DNA from: Gnetum montanum
Lineage: Eukaryota > Streptophyta > Gnetopsida > Gnetales > Gnetaceae
Assembly (NCBI GenBank): GCA_015680685.1
Contig: MNCI01027496.1
Coordinates: forward strand, 891,246-955,245
Length of the DNA: 64,000 bases
Reading direction: 5' to 3'
Part shown: positions 45,411 to 57,116 of the stretch, one piece after another
Numbering within the stretch: position 1 is the first letter of the stretch
Layout: every line of letters begins with the position of its first letter
The notes under the pieces: generated by a model
Databases searched by the model: none
What the model was told of the DNA's origin: nothing
The model's input: the letters and a program-made list of their open reading frames with translations, nothing else
Position numbers and translations under genes: made by a program

Positions 45411-47300
45411 AAATGTAACTAAGGATTAGCAATTAATGTGTAACCCTTCATCATTTTTGATACCCCTATCACTTGGTTAAGTTACACTTAGGTTAGTTTG
45501 TAATAATGGTAGATTGATTATTTTATTCATTGGCTACCAAAGTTTGTTTATGAGGTTTAACTTGGTGTAGATGGGAATTTTAATGTTATTTGAATAGTTA
45601 AACCTTGGGAGTTAAAAAAATTTTAAAAATTTTATCATCATAAATCATAGGTTTGTGGCCCCCATGACATAAAGCTTACTTTTAATAATTAGAGGGTTGA
45701 AAAATGAGGTGAATCAAATAAGTGGTTTGAAACTTAGGGCACTTAAAAGATTCTTTGGACTCTAAGAATTGCAAAAAATCTCCTCACATTATGAATAAAA
45801 TGTGAAATTTTGGCTAAGTGTTGGTTCATATTTATAAATTTTTGTTAATGCATCAATAGGACTACATCAATGGAGATGTGTTGGTGTAGCCATTTGAGAA
45901 AATTTTCACAAATAAAAATTGAGTGTTGGGGAAGATTTTGATGATGAAATTAGAGTCCAAAGAAAGCCATGAAAGCCTAGAATGATGACAAATCATGGAA
46001 GAGGTCTTGTTAGGAAAGGATATGTGGAGAAAATTATATTGCTAAGGAGTGTAAAACTAGATGTTTTGTTTTGGAAAATGATTGAATTGAATGCAAAATA
46101 ACTAAGGGACAAGAAGTGTAACAAAACTAGACCAAGGAGTATGCAAGCGGATCCTCCTCATAGTAAGCTCATGCCCTTAATGCCCTTGCATGCTATCATA
46201 CCTAAGAGTCTGTAGCTACCAAGGATGATTAATGATCATATATTATTAAAATCAAATCCCCATAAGAAATCATTAAGGAATTAAGACATACCAAGATAGA
46301 CACATCGATTAACCATGATATGAGGTAGTGAGGTGGTAGATGGCACGATTTTGATCAATGACAGAGAGTGTGTATGGTAATGGAGTCTTACATCCTAGTT
46401 ACATGAAGTCCTTGTGGATTGTGTGGTTAATGTAACCTAATATTATCCCATCCTTAGTTAAAACCAAGTTCATATACTTCCAATGACTTTGCATTGGCAC
46501 ATTTAGATCATTCAACCCCTAAGAGTTCATGAACAATCCCAAAGATCACCCATCATTCCAAAGGGAGAAGAAAAGAGAAGCAAGAAGTTAGGAGGACCTT
46601 AGTTAGATGGGTACCTTCATGCATGGGTAACACATCTTTCCAACTCCATAACCAATTCTTGTAGACCACTGTTCAATCTAAAGAGTGTGCTTTGAATTCC
46701 CATGTTTTTTCTCATGGGAACCACATCATGTAAAGACATTCTTCCTATTAATAGTCAACATTAGGAATGAAGAGAAATCGATGAGAATACTCATAAAACT
46801 CAAGAAGGAGGTAGGTACAAAAGGTGACAAGTCCCCTTGAAGCCACACTCTTATAAATTTCACTTGATTTGCTCCAAGTTCATTAAGTACTAAGGTCACA
46901 TGATTCTTTATAAGTTGTTATTAAGAAATGACCTCATGCTTTTAAGATAAGAGAATACATTGGAGTTGTGTGGAATGAGCAAATGATGTGAGTTCACTAC
47001 TTGATACCATAAGAAAATCAATGTTCCATTAATCGATGTCACAATTTAAAGAAATCAAATCATTAAGTATTTAATTCAAACTATAGAGTTCAATTAAACT
47101 TTCCACAATTAGTAGTTGTATCGAGCACCAACGTTCAGATGGAAATAAAGAAAAAACACATGTAAGAAAATTTAAACAAAGAGAAAATATATAGAATAAA
47201 TTGCAAAATACTCAAGAAAATGAAAACATATAAAGGATGATGTAAAACAAAAAAGTTGAAAAAAATTAAGAAGGCATTACAAGATTTTAGCATGACTAGC
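45411..47300 (-). other. Spacer of element G
   Basis: Noncoding. Internal TATA at about 45829-45838 with CATCAATAGG and CATCAATGG motifs at 45851-45873. Conserved blocks on the minus strand: GGCATGAGCTTACTATGAGG-like at 46150-46190, the TACAAGAATTGGTTATGGAG block at about 46640-46660, and a GATGTGGTTCCCATGAG block at 46714-46735. Confidence 0.6.
45829..45838 (-). promoter_or_regulatory. Candidate internal promoter TATA of element G
   Basis: TTTATAAATATG on the minus strand, then CAACACTTAGCC, aligning with C (CACACTTAGC) and D (GGACACTTAG). About 420 bases upstream of the 3' ORF start. Confidence 0.5.
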
Positions 47301-47318
47301 CATCTTCCCCATGACTGA
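47301..47318 (-). promoter_or_regulatory. PPT-like motif after integrase, element G
   Basis: The minus strand reads ACTCAGTCATGGGGAAGATG. One G of the G-run is lost relative to A, B and E. Confidence 0.5.
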
Positions 47319-47364
47319 GTTGGAAGGAGGAGATTTATTAGATAGAGCAAGCTTCACCATTAGT

Positions 47365-48496
47365 TGAGGTGTTATTGCCACTAGTTATTCCTAGCTCCAA
47401 GTAAGGTTTAACTTGGTGTGTGTTAACCGATAATCATTTTTTTAGGTTGGTAGGGTGGTAAATCAACATGGCCCTTGATGAAAATGTTGCATGTATAATA
47501 TAAGATGCATCCCATAACATTTAGAATTTTGTACATTGAGTTACATGCATGGGGTTCTAGTAGAGAACCTTATCTCCTGGTTGAAATTTAACTTTTCTTA
47601 TTTTGAGATCATTGCATTGCTTACTATGTGCCTTGTGCACTTCATTCAAGGATAGGGCTACTAATTCAATTTCATCTAGCATGTTTAAGTTCATTAATCT
47701 TTTTCTTTGGGCTAAACTTAAATTAAGCTCAAGGTCAAAGGTCGTTGAAAGTGTACAAAGCTCTATTTCAATAGGAAGAGTTTGGATTTTTCCATACACT
47801 AACTCATAGGGAGAATAACTGATAGGAGGTTTCCATGTTGAACGATAAGCCCAAAGAGCATTGTTGAGTTTGGTGCTATAGTCCTTCCTATACTTACTAA
47901 CTATGCATGTTAGTATTTTTGTTATTTCCCTATTGGTCATCTTAGCTTGACCATTAGCTTGGAGATGGTATTGAGTTGTGAGTTTATGTTCAACACCCAA
48001 GCATTACATAAGTTTGCAAAAAGTGCACATGTGAAGTGGGCTCCATTATTAGAAATTAGTACCCTTGGCATACCAAACCTATTTACCACAATTTTTTGTA
48101 CAAATCATGCCACCATAGAGCATGAATAGTTAGTAATGACAATAGCTTCAGTCCACTTTGTGCAGTAGTTAACAATGATGATGATGTACACCTTTCTATT
48201 TGACATGGGGTTGATTGACCCCATGAAGTCAATCCTTTAAAGATCAAAAGGCTCTAATGATTAAATCCACTATTGTGTCCATTCCATCTAAGCAATTATC
48301 CCTTCATCTCTTTGGTATCTATCACATGAACAAAAGAAGTGATGAGCATCCTTGAAGATTGTTGGTCAATAATATCCCATCATTAGGATTTTAATGGTCA
48401 CCCTTCTCCCAACATAGTGATCCCCACAATGGTCTTTATGAGCATCATGAAGGACTCAAAGTTAATCTGTGTCAGATACACATCATCGTATGAGGA
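47365..48496 (-). pseudogene. Integrase of element G (left part)
   Basis: An open stretch of 147 codons at 47557-48000 starts MGVEHKLTTQYHLQANGQAK. The catalytic Glu is Lys (GQAKMTNREI), as in C and D. It continues LNNALWAYRSTWKPPISYSP and YELVYGKIQTLPIE and ends in the KVKFQPGDKVLY block of the integrase C-terminal domain. The zinc-binding region (about 48280-48450) is frameshifted. Split by B at 48496. Confidence 0.85.
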
Positions 48497-49253
48497 TGAT
48501 GAGCCACAATATCACGTATGCAATATTGCGGCCCGTTGCAATGTCTATAAATAAGAGGCAACTTTCCCTATTCTAGGCACTTAGACTTAGACCCTTAGTT
48601 TTTCCATTCCAGAGTTAGAATAATTTCCATGTGCCCGCAATAGGAGTCTTAAAGTGAACAGATCTTTATTCGAGCAAATTGTACCTGAGCACACATTTGT
48701 GTATGACAATAAAGATGAACTTTCTAATAAACCTTGCAGCATATGGACTAAGCTAAATAGTAATTAATTATTGTTAAATGTTTAAATGCTCTCCTAGATA
48801 ATTAATCTCTCTCAACCCTTGACTCTCCTAGTTAAGTGCACTTAGTACGACCACTTCGAGCACGTGTGTAATGCTTGGTAACCCAGTAACGAGTAGTGTT
48901 TGGTAATCCCAGTAGCGTTGCACTAGTTCAGGGTGTGTGTAGGAATAGATACTAGTGCTAGGACAATTAGAACTTAGTTAGTGAAGAGTTAATGAAATTT
49001 AGTCACTTAGTTCTCTTCACCTTCCCCTATTAGCATAAGACGTTAAAAAGATTAAAGATATAAAATTCATATACCTCAAGCTTACTTAACCATACAACCA
49101 TGAAAATACAAGTAAGTTTGGGAAGATAGCAATTGATTAACCTTAAGTGTTCCATTAAGGCACGTAAGAACTTAGTCCTTGGAGTTCGACTGAATTGTGC
49201 ATGAGACGCTCATATTTGTATGGTTGAGTGTAGGGGTACCTCGCCACTCATCA
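48497..49253 (+). repeat. 5' LTR of element B
   Basis: 757 bases. The U3 dyad is decayed to CAATATCACGTATGCAATATTG (AATATC/AATATT; compare GATATC in the 3' LTR), TATAAATA at 48546-48553. Ends TACCTCGCCACTCATCA. Confidence 0.93.
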
Positions 49254-49254
49254 T

Positions 49255-49272
49255 TAGCACCATTGCTAGGGA
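49255..49272 (+). promoter_or_regulatory. Decayed primer-binding site (tRNA-Asp), element B
   Basis: TAGCACCATTGCTAGGGA. It differs from the tRNA-Asp complement at five positions, all G to A or C to T. Confidence 0.8.
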
Positions 49273-49398
49273 CTCAGTTGTTTGTGCGCTACGTAGAACA
49301 TAGGAGATCATTCATATCATTGGGACGTTAGAATGAATCCTTATGGTTAATCAGGAAAAGATAAGACAATGGTAAATAGCACACCAAACAAGACAAAA

Positions 49399-51240
49399 AT
49401 GTCTTCTTCTTCACACAAAAGCACTTCATTGCCTAGGACCAACACAAGAGACAATTGGTGGCACAACACATGTAACCAAGATCCACCAGTTCCATGTGGT
49501 ATATATTCATCACGATGAGTATGTACATGACTTTACCTTTATTCTCCATTAAGATGAACAACTGCGTTGGAGAGACTTGGAGGGTAACATAGTGTTGCCT
49601 CTAGATCAAGTAGTCCCCAACATGCTTCTTTGTGCTCTCGCATGAATAGGCATGTCACAGTTATACACAGAGTACATTGCATGCAACCATGACACAAGGG
49701 ACTACCATCCCACAAAAGCGCAATGTCAAAGGGACTTGCAACAGGAGAGATATCATACATCTTTGAAGGGTAAATGGCCCCATAATGTCCTACATGTTTT
49801 AAGCAAAATTGGAGATGGTGAACTAGTTTTAACAGGTTCCCCACCNNNNNNNNNNNNNNNNNNNNNNNNNNNNNNNNNNNNNNNNNNNNNNNNNNNNNNN
49901 NNNNNNNNNNNNNNNNNNNNNNNNNNNNNNNNNNNNNNNNNNNNNNNNNNNNNNNNNNNNNNNNNNNNNNNNNNNNNNNNNNNNNNNNNNNNNNNNNNNN
50001 NNNNNNNNNNNNNNNNNNNNNNNNNNNNNNNNNNNNNNNNNNNNNNNNNNNNNNNNNNNNNNNNNNNNNNNNNNNNNNNNNNNNNNNNNNNNNNNNNNNN
50101 NNNNNNNNNNNNNNNNNNNNNNNNNNNNNNNNNNNNNNNNNNNNNNNNNNNNNNNNNNNNNNNNNNNNNNNNNNNNNNNNNNNNNNNNNNNNNNNNNNNN
50201 NNNNNNNNNNNNNNNNNNNNNAAGGCCATAAGAGTTCCCACAAGGCACCAAAAAGATAGTAGGATCAAGAGGTTAGACATGAATAATATCCCATGATTTG
50301 AAGGGGGATATAACGCTGATTCTCAAAACCACTTACAAGAATTTCATGATGCATGTGCCTTGTAGAACATCGAGAACAAATGGCAAAAACTAAAGTTGTT
50401 CCCAAGGACATTGGTGAAAGAAGCGGAAGGCTGGTACCAGTCCTTAGAACTGGAATCCATTCGAAGGTGGATTATGATGCTAGAACTATTTAATGATAAG
50501 TATCAAACATACTCCCGAGTGTCCAACCTACAAAAGCAAATCCAAGGATGGAAGCAAGGAAATCACGAACCCTTGGATGCTACCATGGGTCGTTATTACA
50601 CACTGTTACATCATTGCCCGGGCCATGGTTACTCGTAGCAAGATCAACTACGCCATCTCGTAGATGGACTTAGGCACGAAAGAAGGAGAACCCTTGGAAC
50701 GTATGCCCAAGGGAGATTATCAAAGCTTAGGTCCCATCAGGTCCATAGATTGCTAGAGCAAGTAGCCAAGGAAGAAGGGGAGCTACGTAAGAGAGAAAGT
50801 GTGGAAGAGTACAACTAAGATTCTTCCCTCCAAAAAAGGGGAGTGAGATTCTATGAGGAGAAGGAAGAGTCACCACTCGAAGAGATGATGAATAGGAAAA
50901 TCTTACTACTCCAAAAATTAACAACAAAAGTGTCAAAAAAGGTAGACCAAATGTGGGACTCCCTAGATAGTAGATTTCACACTGTTCTTAAAATTGTAGA
51001 GGAGTCTAAAGAGTGAGGTAGCAACTATGACAAAAAGAAAAAGAGGGACATGGACCATGCATGTAACAAAGGTAAGGGTAAAATGGCCATCACTGAAGAG
51101 GTTGTGGATTCTAACACAGACAATGATGGTGGATATGAGATATGCCAATATGACCATCCTAAGAGATGTTGCCCAGTAATCTCACATCTACAAGAGTCTG
51201 GGATGTATGCACTCAACCAATGACTTAACAAATGGCAAGC
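49399..51240 (+). pseudogene. gag: gag of element B, with assembly gap
   Basis: Starts MSSSSHKSTSLPRTNTRDN at 49399, then loses frame by a short deletion near 49490. N run at 49846-50221 removes the middle. After it: the capsid core (LDMNNIP at about 50274), LFPRTLVKEAEGWYQSLELE (50396 onward), KQIQGWKQGNHEPLDATMG, LRHERRRTLGTYAQGRLSKL and a helical Glu/Lys-rich part. The Cys/His segment is YEICQYDHPKRCCPVISHL (about 51133-51190). Better kept than gag of A. Confidence 0.82.
49846..50221. other. Assembly gap in gag of B
   Basis: 376 N. Open frames that span it are artefacts. Confidence 0.99.
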
Positions 51241-52760
51241 ACCCCAATGGTTACCTTATCCCCAAGGTAACCCAAGGTAGTTCCACCAACCTTTAACGTA
51301 TTATCCAAGTGGGAATCCGTTACAACCTATTAAGCAACACCAATAGTGGTAATATCCACAGTCATGGTAGATTCCACCACCAAGGCAACAATACTCTTAC
51401 TAAAAATCGGACCCATATGGCTATTACGTGCAGTAGCCAATCTCTCCACATGACTCTATTGGTCATGTGACGCCACAAAATCACTACCAAGTTGGAGAGT
51501 ATTATAGGACTCCTTCTCCTAGGAGAGACAACCCATAGACATACCATCCTCCAAACCCATCCGCAACTCTCACACCGATAGCCCCATTACCACCCACTCT
51601 AGTAATGCAAGGGGAACTTCCCACTCAACCACAACAACGCAATGTTACAAGAGCTATGAATCCTCAACTCGTAGTTGGTTTTGACAACCTTATGAAGAAA
51701 AGACCTTTCTTCAAAACCAACAATCCAGCCAAGCCCTCACCATCACAAGCGGTTGAATGTCTGAACACCTCCCTATCAAATAAGGCTTCAGGGCCTCCTT
51801 CAATCCAAAACTCGAGCTTAACACACACGGTTATGTTAACACATGTCGTTACTGATTGGATTAAGGTGGGCCACCTTTCTAGGAAATTCTCTAATCCTAG
51901 AAGCCCTCTAATCTATCTCCAGGTCATTGGGAATGAACCATATAAAGCTTTTCTGGACTCAGGTTCCGGAGTCAACCTAATATCACAAGAGATGTATAAA
52001 GCTTGGAACCTGCCTCCATTAAGGAAGAGTAACATTCGACTAGAGCTGGTCGACTAGTCCATCACTGTCCCCTTGGGACTGGTGGAGGACATCATTATCA
52101 CTGTATGTGGGTGGTTGTATCCAGCTGATTTCCTAGTGATACAAGTAAACAACGGTACAGGGGACTTCCCAATAATAATGGGGAGAGCATGGCTAAGTAC
52201 TATAGATGCACACCTAGGAATCCATGATCTTTCCCTGGAAATATCCAAGAAGAACACTTTTGGAAAGATCAAGAAGAAGAAAGTTCCATGCATCGCATAT
52301 AGTAACACAAGGTGCCATTGCGTGCAAAAATCATGGGTTATGCAAAGTTTAGCATTACCTGCATGCAATCGGTGTGCACAAGACATTAATATACAAAAGT
52401 GCCTATATGCAACAAACACACGACAAGAAGACACCCAGTGGCTGATGGCTAATCAAGAGAGTAACTCACTAACATGCATGGAACTAACTGAGGGAATAAC
52501 TAGTGCTTACATTGAAAGCATAGATACACTAGAGCAAGTTCGTTGCCAACTTCCAAGCCTTAAACCTAAAAACATCAATTGGGAGAAGTTGGAAATTCCT
52601 GAGAGATTTAAACAAGAGCCCCTAGATTTGAAACCATTGCCCACCAGTCTGGAGTATATGACCCTCAAAAGTGGAAAACTGGTGATCATCAACGCAAGAC
52701 TTGTTTCCAAACAAAAAGAAAGACTATTGAAGCCTTTGCCTGGTCATAACCTGAGTTAAA
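51241..52760 (+). pseudogene. gag-protease linker and protease of element B
   Basis: Linker with Pro-rich sequence and QGELPTQPQQRNVTRAMNPQ. The protease has an intact active site (AFLDSGSGVNLISQEMYKAW, 51951-52010). After one stop (TAG where the others read Q), SITVPLGLVEDIIITVCGWL, ADFLVIQV and IIMGRAWLSTIDAHLGIHDL follow (52055-52230). A 228-codon frame continues to 52759 through the pre-RT linker, ending LKPLPTSLEYMTL, the lead into RT. It would cleave the Gag-Pol polyprotein. The best-preserved protease in the window. Confidence 0.85.
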
Positions 52761-52779
52761 AGCCTCTGTGATAAACAAA

Positions 52780-53768
52780 AAGAAAGACTGAGTTAAAAAT
52801 CGGTGGTCAAAAGCCTGTGCCTGGTCATAACTTGAGTTAACTGGAATAGATCCTAGGATATGCCAGCATAGGATTTACACGGACCCCTCCATGAAACCTC
52901 GAAAACAACCACAGAGGCGATTAAACCCAAAATTGAAGCAAATAGTAAAAGAAGAAATAGAACAACTTCTTAAGGTCAGGTTCATATATCCCATTGCTGA
53001 TAGTGAATGGGTTAGCCCTTTGGTGATCATGCCTAAAAGGGAGGAAAATGGAGGGTGTGTATAGATTTTAGGCTGCTAAACATTGCAAAATTTAAGCATC
53101 ACTTTCTATTGCCATTCATTGACCAAGTCTTAAACACCATTACAGGGCATCGCTATTATAATTTTTTGGATGGCTATAGTGGATATAATTAAATACGGAT
53201 AGCCCCAGAAGATCAAGCCAAGACAACGTTCACCAGTCCTTGGGGAACGTTTGCATATAAACAAATGCCGTTTGGCTTGTGCAATGCTCCTGCCACATTT
53301 CAATGTCTAGTTCTAAGCATATTCCAATAGCAGATAGGAAATGGAGTGGAAGTCTTTATGGACGAATTCTCCATGTATGGAACAAGCTTTGATCAAGCCT
53401 TGGACCAATTAGAGCAAGTGCTAAAATGATGTGTAGAAACCAACTTAAGGATCAACTGGAAGAAAATCCATTTGATGGTCCAAGAGGGTGTAGTGCTTGG
53501 GCATAAGATTTCACATTTAGGAATAGAGGTAGACCCAGATAAAGTTAGGGTCATCCAAGGAATCACCCGTCAACTAAAAATTGTCAAAGACATTTGGTCA
53601 TTCCTTGGATACACTGGCTATTATAGGAGATTGATTGAGAACTTCTCCAAGATTGCCAAATTGTTGGTAAAGCTCACAAAGAAGGATGCACCATTCAAAT
53701 GGACCAGGGAATGTGAACAAGCATTCCAAACTTTGAAACAAAATCTTGTAGAAACTCCTATTCTATAA
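52780..53768 (+). pseudogene. Reverse transcriptase of element B
   Basis: Motifs in order: RRLNPKLKQIVKEEIEQLL, WVSPLVIMPKREENGG, FRLLNIAKFKHHFLLPFIDQ, YKQMPFGLCNAPATF (about 53258-53302) and the catalytic box VEVFMDEFSMYG (about 53348-53383), in which the second Asp of FMDD is Glu. Then GHKISHLGIEVDPDKV and SFLGYTGYYRRLIENFSKIA. At least one frameshift near 53055 and several TAG/TAA/TGA stops. A small duplicated segment (AAACAAAAAGAAAGACT) at about 52708-52724 and 52773-52789 disrupts the lead-in. Confidence 0.87.
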
Positions 53769-54330
53769 ACTCCTAATTGGTTCAGACTATTCCATATAAT
53801 GACTAACACATCCAATTATGCCTTAGGAGCCATACTTACACAATTAGATGACCAAAAACGTCTTTACTACATCCACTGTGCAAGTAGGAGTATCGCCGGT
53901 GCACAACTTAACTACAAAACTACAAAAAAAGAATTAATGGTTGTAGTGTTTGCACTGGATAAGTTTAGGCACTATGTGTTAGGTTACAAAGTGTTCATCC
54001 ATACGGATCATAGTGCAATTAGGTTCCTCATGAACAAGCCAACGGTTAGCCCTCATATTATACGATAAATGGTAATCCTATAGGAGTTCGATATAACAAT
54101 GATTGATCAAAAGGGCACTAAGAACATAGTTGCAAATCATTTATCTCAGTTGCACTGGGACAACAAAGAGGATGAATATGCCATATCTGATCATTTTCCT
54201 GATGAAGCCCTCTTTGTTGGTGTAGTGAATAACCAACCCATGGCAACTAATTGGTATAGTAGCATTCTCACCTATCTTCTTACCCAACAAACACCACAGG
54301 AGCTGGACTTTAGGAAGAAATAACAGTTTC
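53769..54330 (+). pseudogene. RNase H of element B
   Basis: MTNTSNYALGAILTQ has Asn in place of the first catalytic Asp; then YYIHCASRSIAGAQLNYKTT, KELMVVVFALDKFRHYVLGY, VFIHTDHSAIRFLMNKP with the last catalytic Asp kept. A stop at 54066-54068 (CGATAAATG), then ITMIDQKGTKNIVANHLSQL. Confidence 0.85.
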
Positions 54331-55523
54331 TTCATAGAGCTAAGTACTTCATGGAGATCAACAAAAAAATTTACAAAGTGTGCCCTAATGGCTTGGTTCG
54401 ATGGTGTGTGCTCAAGGTGGACCAACTAAGAGTTCTCCAAGACTCTCATTAGGGCCCTTGTGGGGGTCACTATGCAAGGAGACAAACGACTATTAAGATC
54501 CTGCTTGCAGGATATTACTGGCTAACATTATCTTGGGATGCCCTTCGATTTATCCAATCTTGCAAGCATTGTCAATGTGATGGGGGAATGACTACTAGAA
54601 CGGAGGGTCCATAACAATGGATTCAACCTTTAGAACCCTTTGACATTTGGGGAATAGACTTTATGGGGCCCATTACACCAATGCCCAATGGAAAAGCTTA
54701 CATCATTGTTGTTGTTGACTATCTAATGAAATGGGTTGAAGCAGCTACTGTTAAAGATTGCACATCATCTACAGCTACACGATTTATGCAACAACAAGTC
54801 GTAAATAGGTTTGGTGTGCCACGTGCACTTATCTTGGATAATGGAACACACTTCATGGGTGCAACCTTTCAGAAATTGATGCAATGCTTAGGGGTTGAAC
54901 ATAAATTGACTGCACCTTATCATCCCGAAGCTAATGGCCAAGCCGAGGTCACTAATCAGGAGATTACTAAAATATTAACAAGGACAATTAGCAAATATAG
55001 GTGAGATTGGAGCACTAAACTGAATGATTCTCTATGGGCATACTGCTCCACTTGGAAACTCCCTATAGGCTACTCTCCTTATGAGTTAGTATACGGAAAA
55101 CTTCCAAAGCTTCCAATTCAAACCAAGCTCTGTATACTATCCATGGCTTGTGACCTCCATCTTGACCTTGATCTAGCACAAAAACAAAGGTTGGCAACTC
55201 TAAACCTACTAGACGAGAATCAATTGGTTGCCCTGTCATTAAATGAGTAGCACAAGGTACATAACAAGCAATGTCATGACTTGAAAAGTCAAAAGGTTAA
55301 GTACCAACCAAGAGATAAGGTCCTCTACTGAAACCCCACACATGTTCCACAATGCAAAAAATTTCAAACATTGTGGGAAGGGCCTTACATCATTCGTACA
55401 AACTTTCCTTCAGGGGCCATGACCATCTACAAACCTGAGAGCCCTGATAAGAGACTACTAGTCAATGTGCAACAAACCAAACCCTTTCATGAACTTAGAA
55501 CAACCAGTTCACATAACACATAG
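54331..55523 (+). pseudogene. Integrase of element B
   Basis: Zinc-binding region: GPCGGHYARRQTTIKILLAG and SCKHCQCDGGMTTR (54445-54600). Core: [20 protein letters not shown] (first Asp), [16 protein letters not shown] (second Asp), [17 protein letters not shown] with the catalytic Glu kept, all in a 113-codon frame at 54663-55004. C-terminal part: SPYELVYGKLPKLPIQTKL, KVKYQPRDKVLY, WEGPYIIRTNFPSGAMTIY, ending HELRTTSSHNT and TAG at 55521-55523. Stops at about 55003, 55249 and 55329. The only integrase here with the complete DDE triad. Confidence 0.88.
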
Positions 55524-55571
55524 GAGAAAAGACAACCTCGCTCATTATTTTGGATCTCCTCCTTTCAACTT

Positions 55572-55588
55572 AGTCATGGGGGAGATGG
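55572..55588 (+). promoter_or_regulatory. PPT-like motif after integrase, element B
   Basis: AGTCATGGGGGAGATGG, 49 bases after the pol stop. Identical to A 11835-11851. Confidence 0.55.
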
Positions 55589-57116
55589 CCACCTCTGTTG
55601 ATCAATTAAGGCCCTTAGTTCCTTTTTAAGTATTTTGTTTTACACATTTTTGTTTTACAAATTTATTTCACTTTTCTTATTTTTATTTTGCAACATTGTT
55701 CATACTTTTTCGTTATTTGTATGTTTATTTATTTTGTTAGGTTTGTCACCTAATAAGTGCTCCTGATGGTGGTATGAACTGTATTCTATTGGTTGCTAAT
55801 GTTTTGTTTTTACCTTTGAGTTATAATGTTGATACTAAGGTATGGTTATTTTGATATAACAGGCAATGAGTCCATGTCATCCATGCATCCATGAATTTGT
55901 ATGATCTCTCTTAGCTTGAAAATGTATAGTCCCCTTCTTTCAATAATAAGAACTATCAATGAATTGGTGACCGAGCATTTCTCAAACTAAGGCAGGACTT
56001 AAGGATTGAACATTGTGTGACTTCAAGGGGATTTGATGGATTTGTGCTGGCCATTCTCTTGGGTGCTTGGATGTTTTCTTCTTGAGTTTTCCTTACCATT
56101 CCGACATTGCTCCATTATTGGGAAGTTGAGCTAACAAAAATAATAAGTCTTCACATGGTGTGGTTCTCAAGCAAAATAAAAAAAAAGAGAAAAAAAGAAG
56201 AAGAACTCAGAATTCAAAGCACACCCTTTAGAAGAAATAATCATTTGGGCTACAAGCATTGGTTATGGAACTAAAAAAACATGTTCCCTCTAACTAAGGC
56301 CCTTTCTCACTTCCTACTTTCTCCTTTTTCATTTCATTGGAATGGTGGTGACTTTTTTGCAAAAGCATTCTTATTACTTCAAGTGGATGGATTGGCCAAA
56401 TGTATTAATGTGAAGTCAATGGATGTGGATTATTTGAGGCTGGATTCGGAATGAGATCTACTAAGTCACATTAACCATTAATACACAACGGGTTGTACAC
56501 CACCTTGTTCTTGAGACTCCATTCCATTCTCTTCTTTCCATCATTCTTTCCCCATTTTTCACCTCATTGCTGGTTGTATCAATAGTCCATATTTTTTTGA
56601 TGCATTGTTTTCTTTTTTGCTAAATTCTTGTGGTTAAGACTTTAACTCTTGCTTCTAAATGGCATTTTTAGAGCCTACAGACTCTTTAAATGTGGGACTT
56701 CCAGGGCATTAAGGGCATGAGCCTACTTTGGGGAGGATCCACTGGCATTCCTATTTTGTGCATCAATTAATTTCTTTCCCTTAAACATTTCTACAATCAA
56801 CATTTATTTTGTTAATTTCCTTCTCTGACATCCATTTCATTGGCATTGCCATTGTTTCTTTTTCTCCATCTTTCTTATTCCTTATCTTTTTCCATTCTCT
56901 TGCTATCAAAATTTCACTCTTAGTCATGGGGGTCCTAGTCCAATTTTTTTGATTTTCTCTTAACCCCTACACCTTGGATAGTCACCAGTGTTATATATCT
57001 AGAATCTGCATTAGCCATTTCACAACTCAGCCAATGGACCCTACACTGAGGTAAGGTATCAACTGCATTGTGATTCATTTACCCTTAGTAATATAAGACT
57101 GTGTTGTGTGTGCAGA
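55589..57116 (+). other. Spacer of element B
   Basis: Noncoding. Conserved blocks: CACATGGTGTGGTTCTCAAG at 56152-56171, GGGCTACAAGCATTGGTTAT at 56248-56267 with CCCTCTAACTAAGGCCC at 56285-56301, GCATGAGCCTACTTTGGGG at 56715-56733. A further PPT-like AGTCATGGGGGTC lies at 56922-56934. Ends GTGTGTGCAG, a good splice-acceptor context. Confidence 0.65.

Noticed and set aside
47603-47809. Plus frame within the integrase of G
   Set aside because: Antisense shadow of the 147-codon integrase frame at 47557-48000.
49539-50296. Long frames across the N run
   Set aside because: They are open only because N translates as unknown; only the flanking gag sequence is real.
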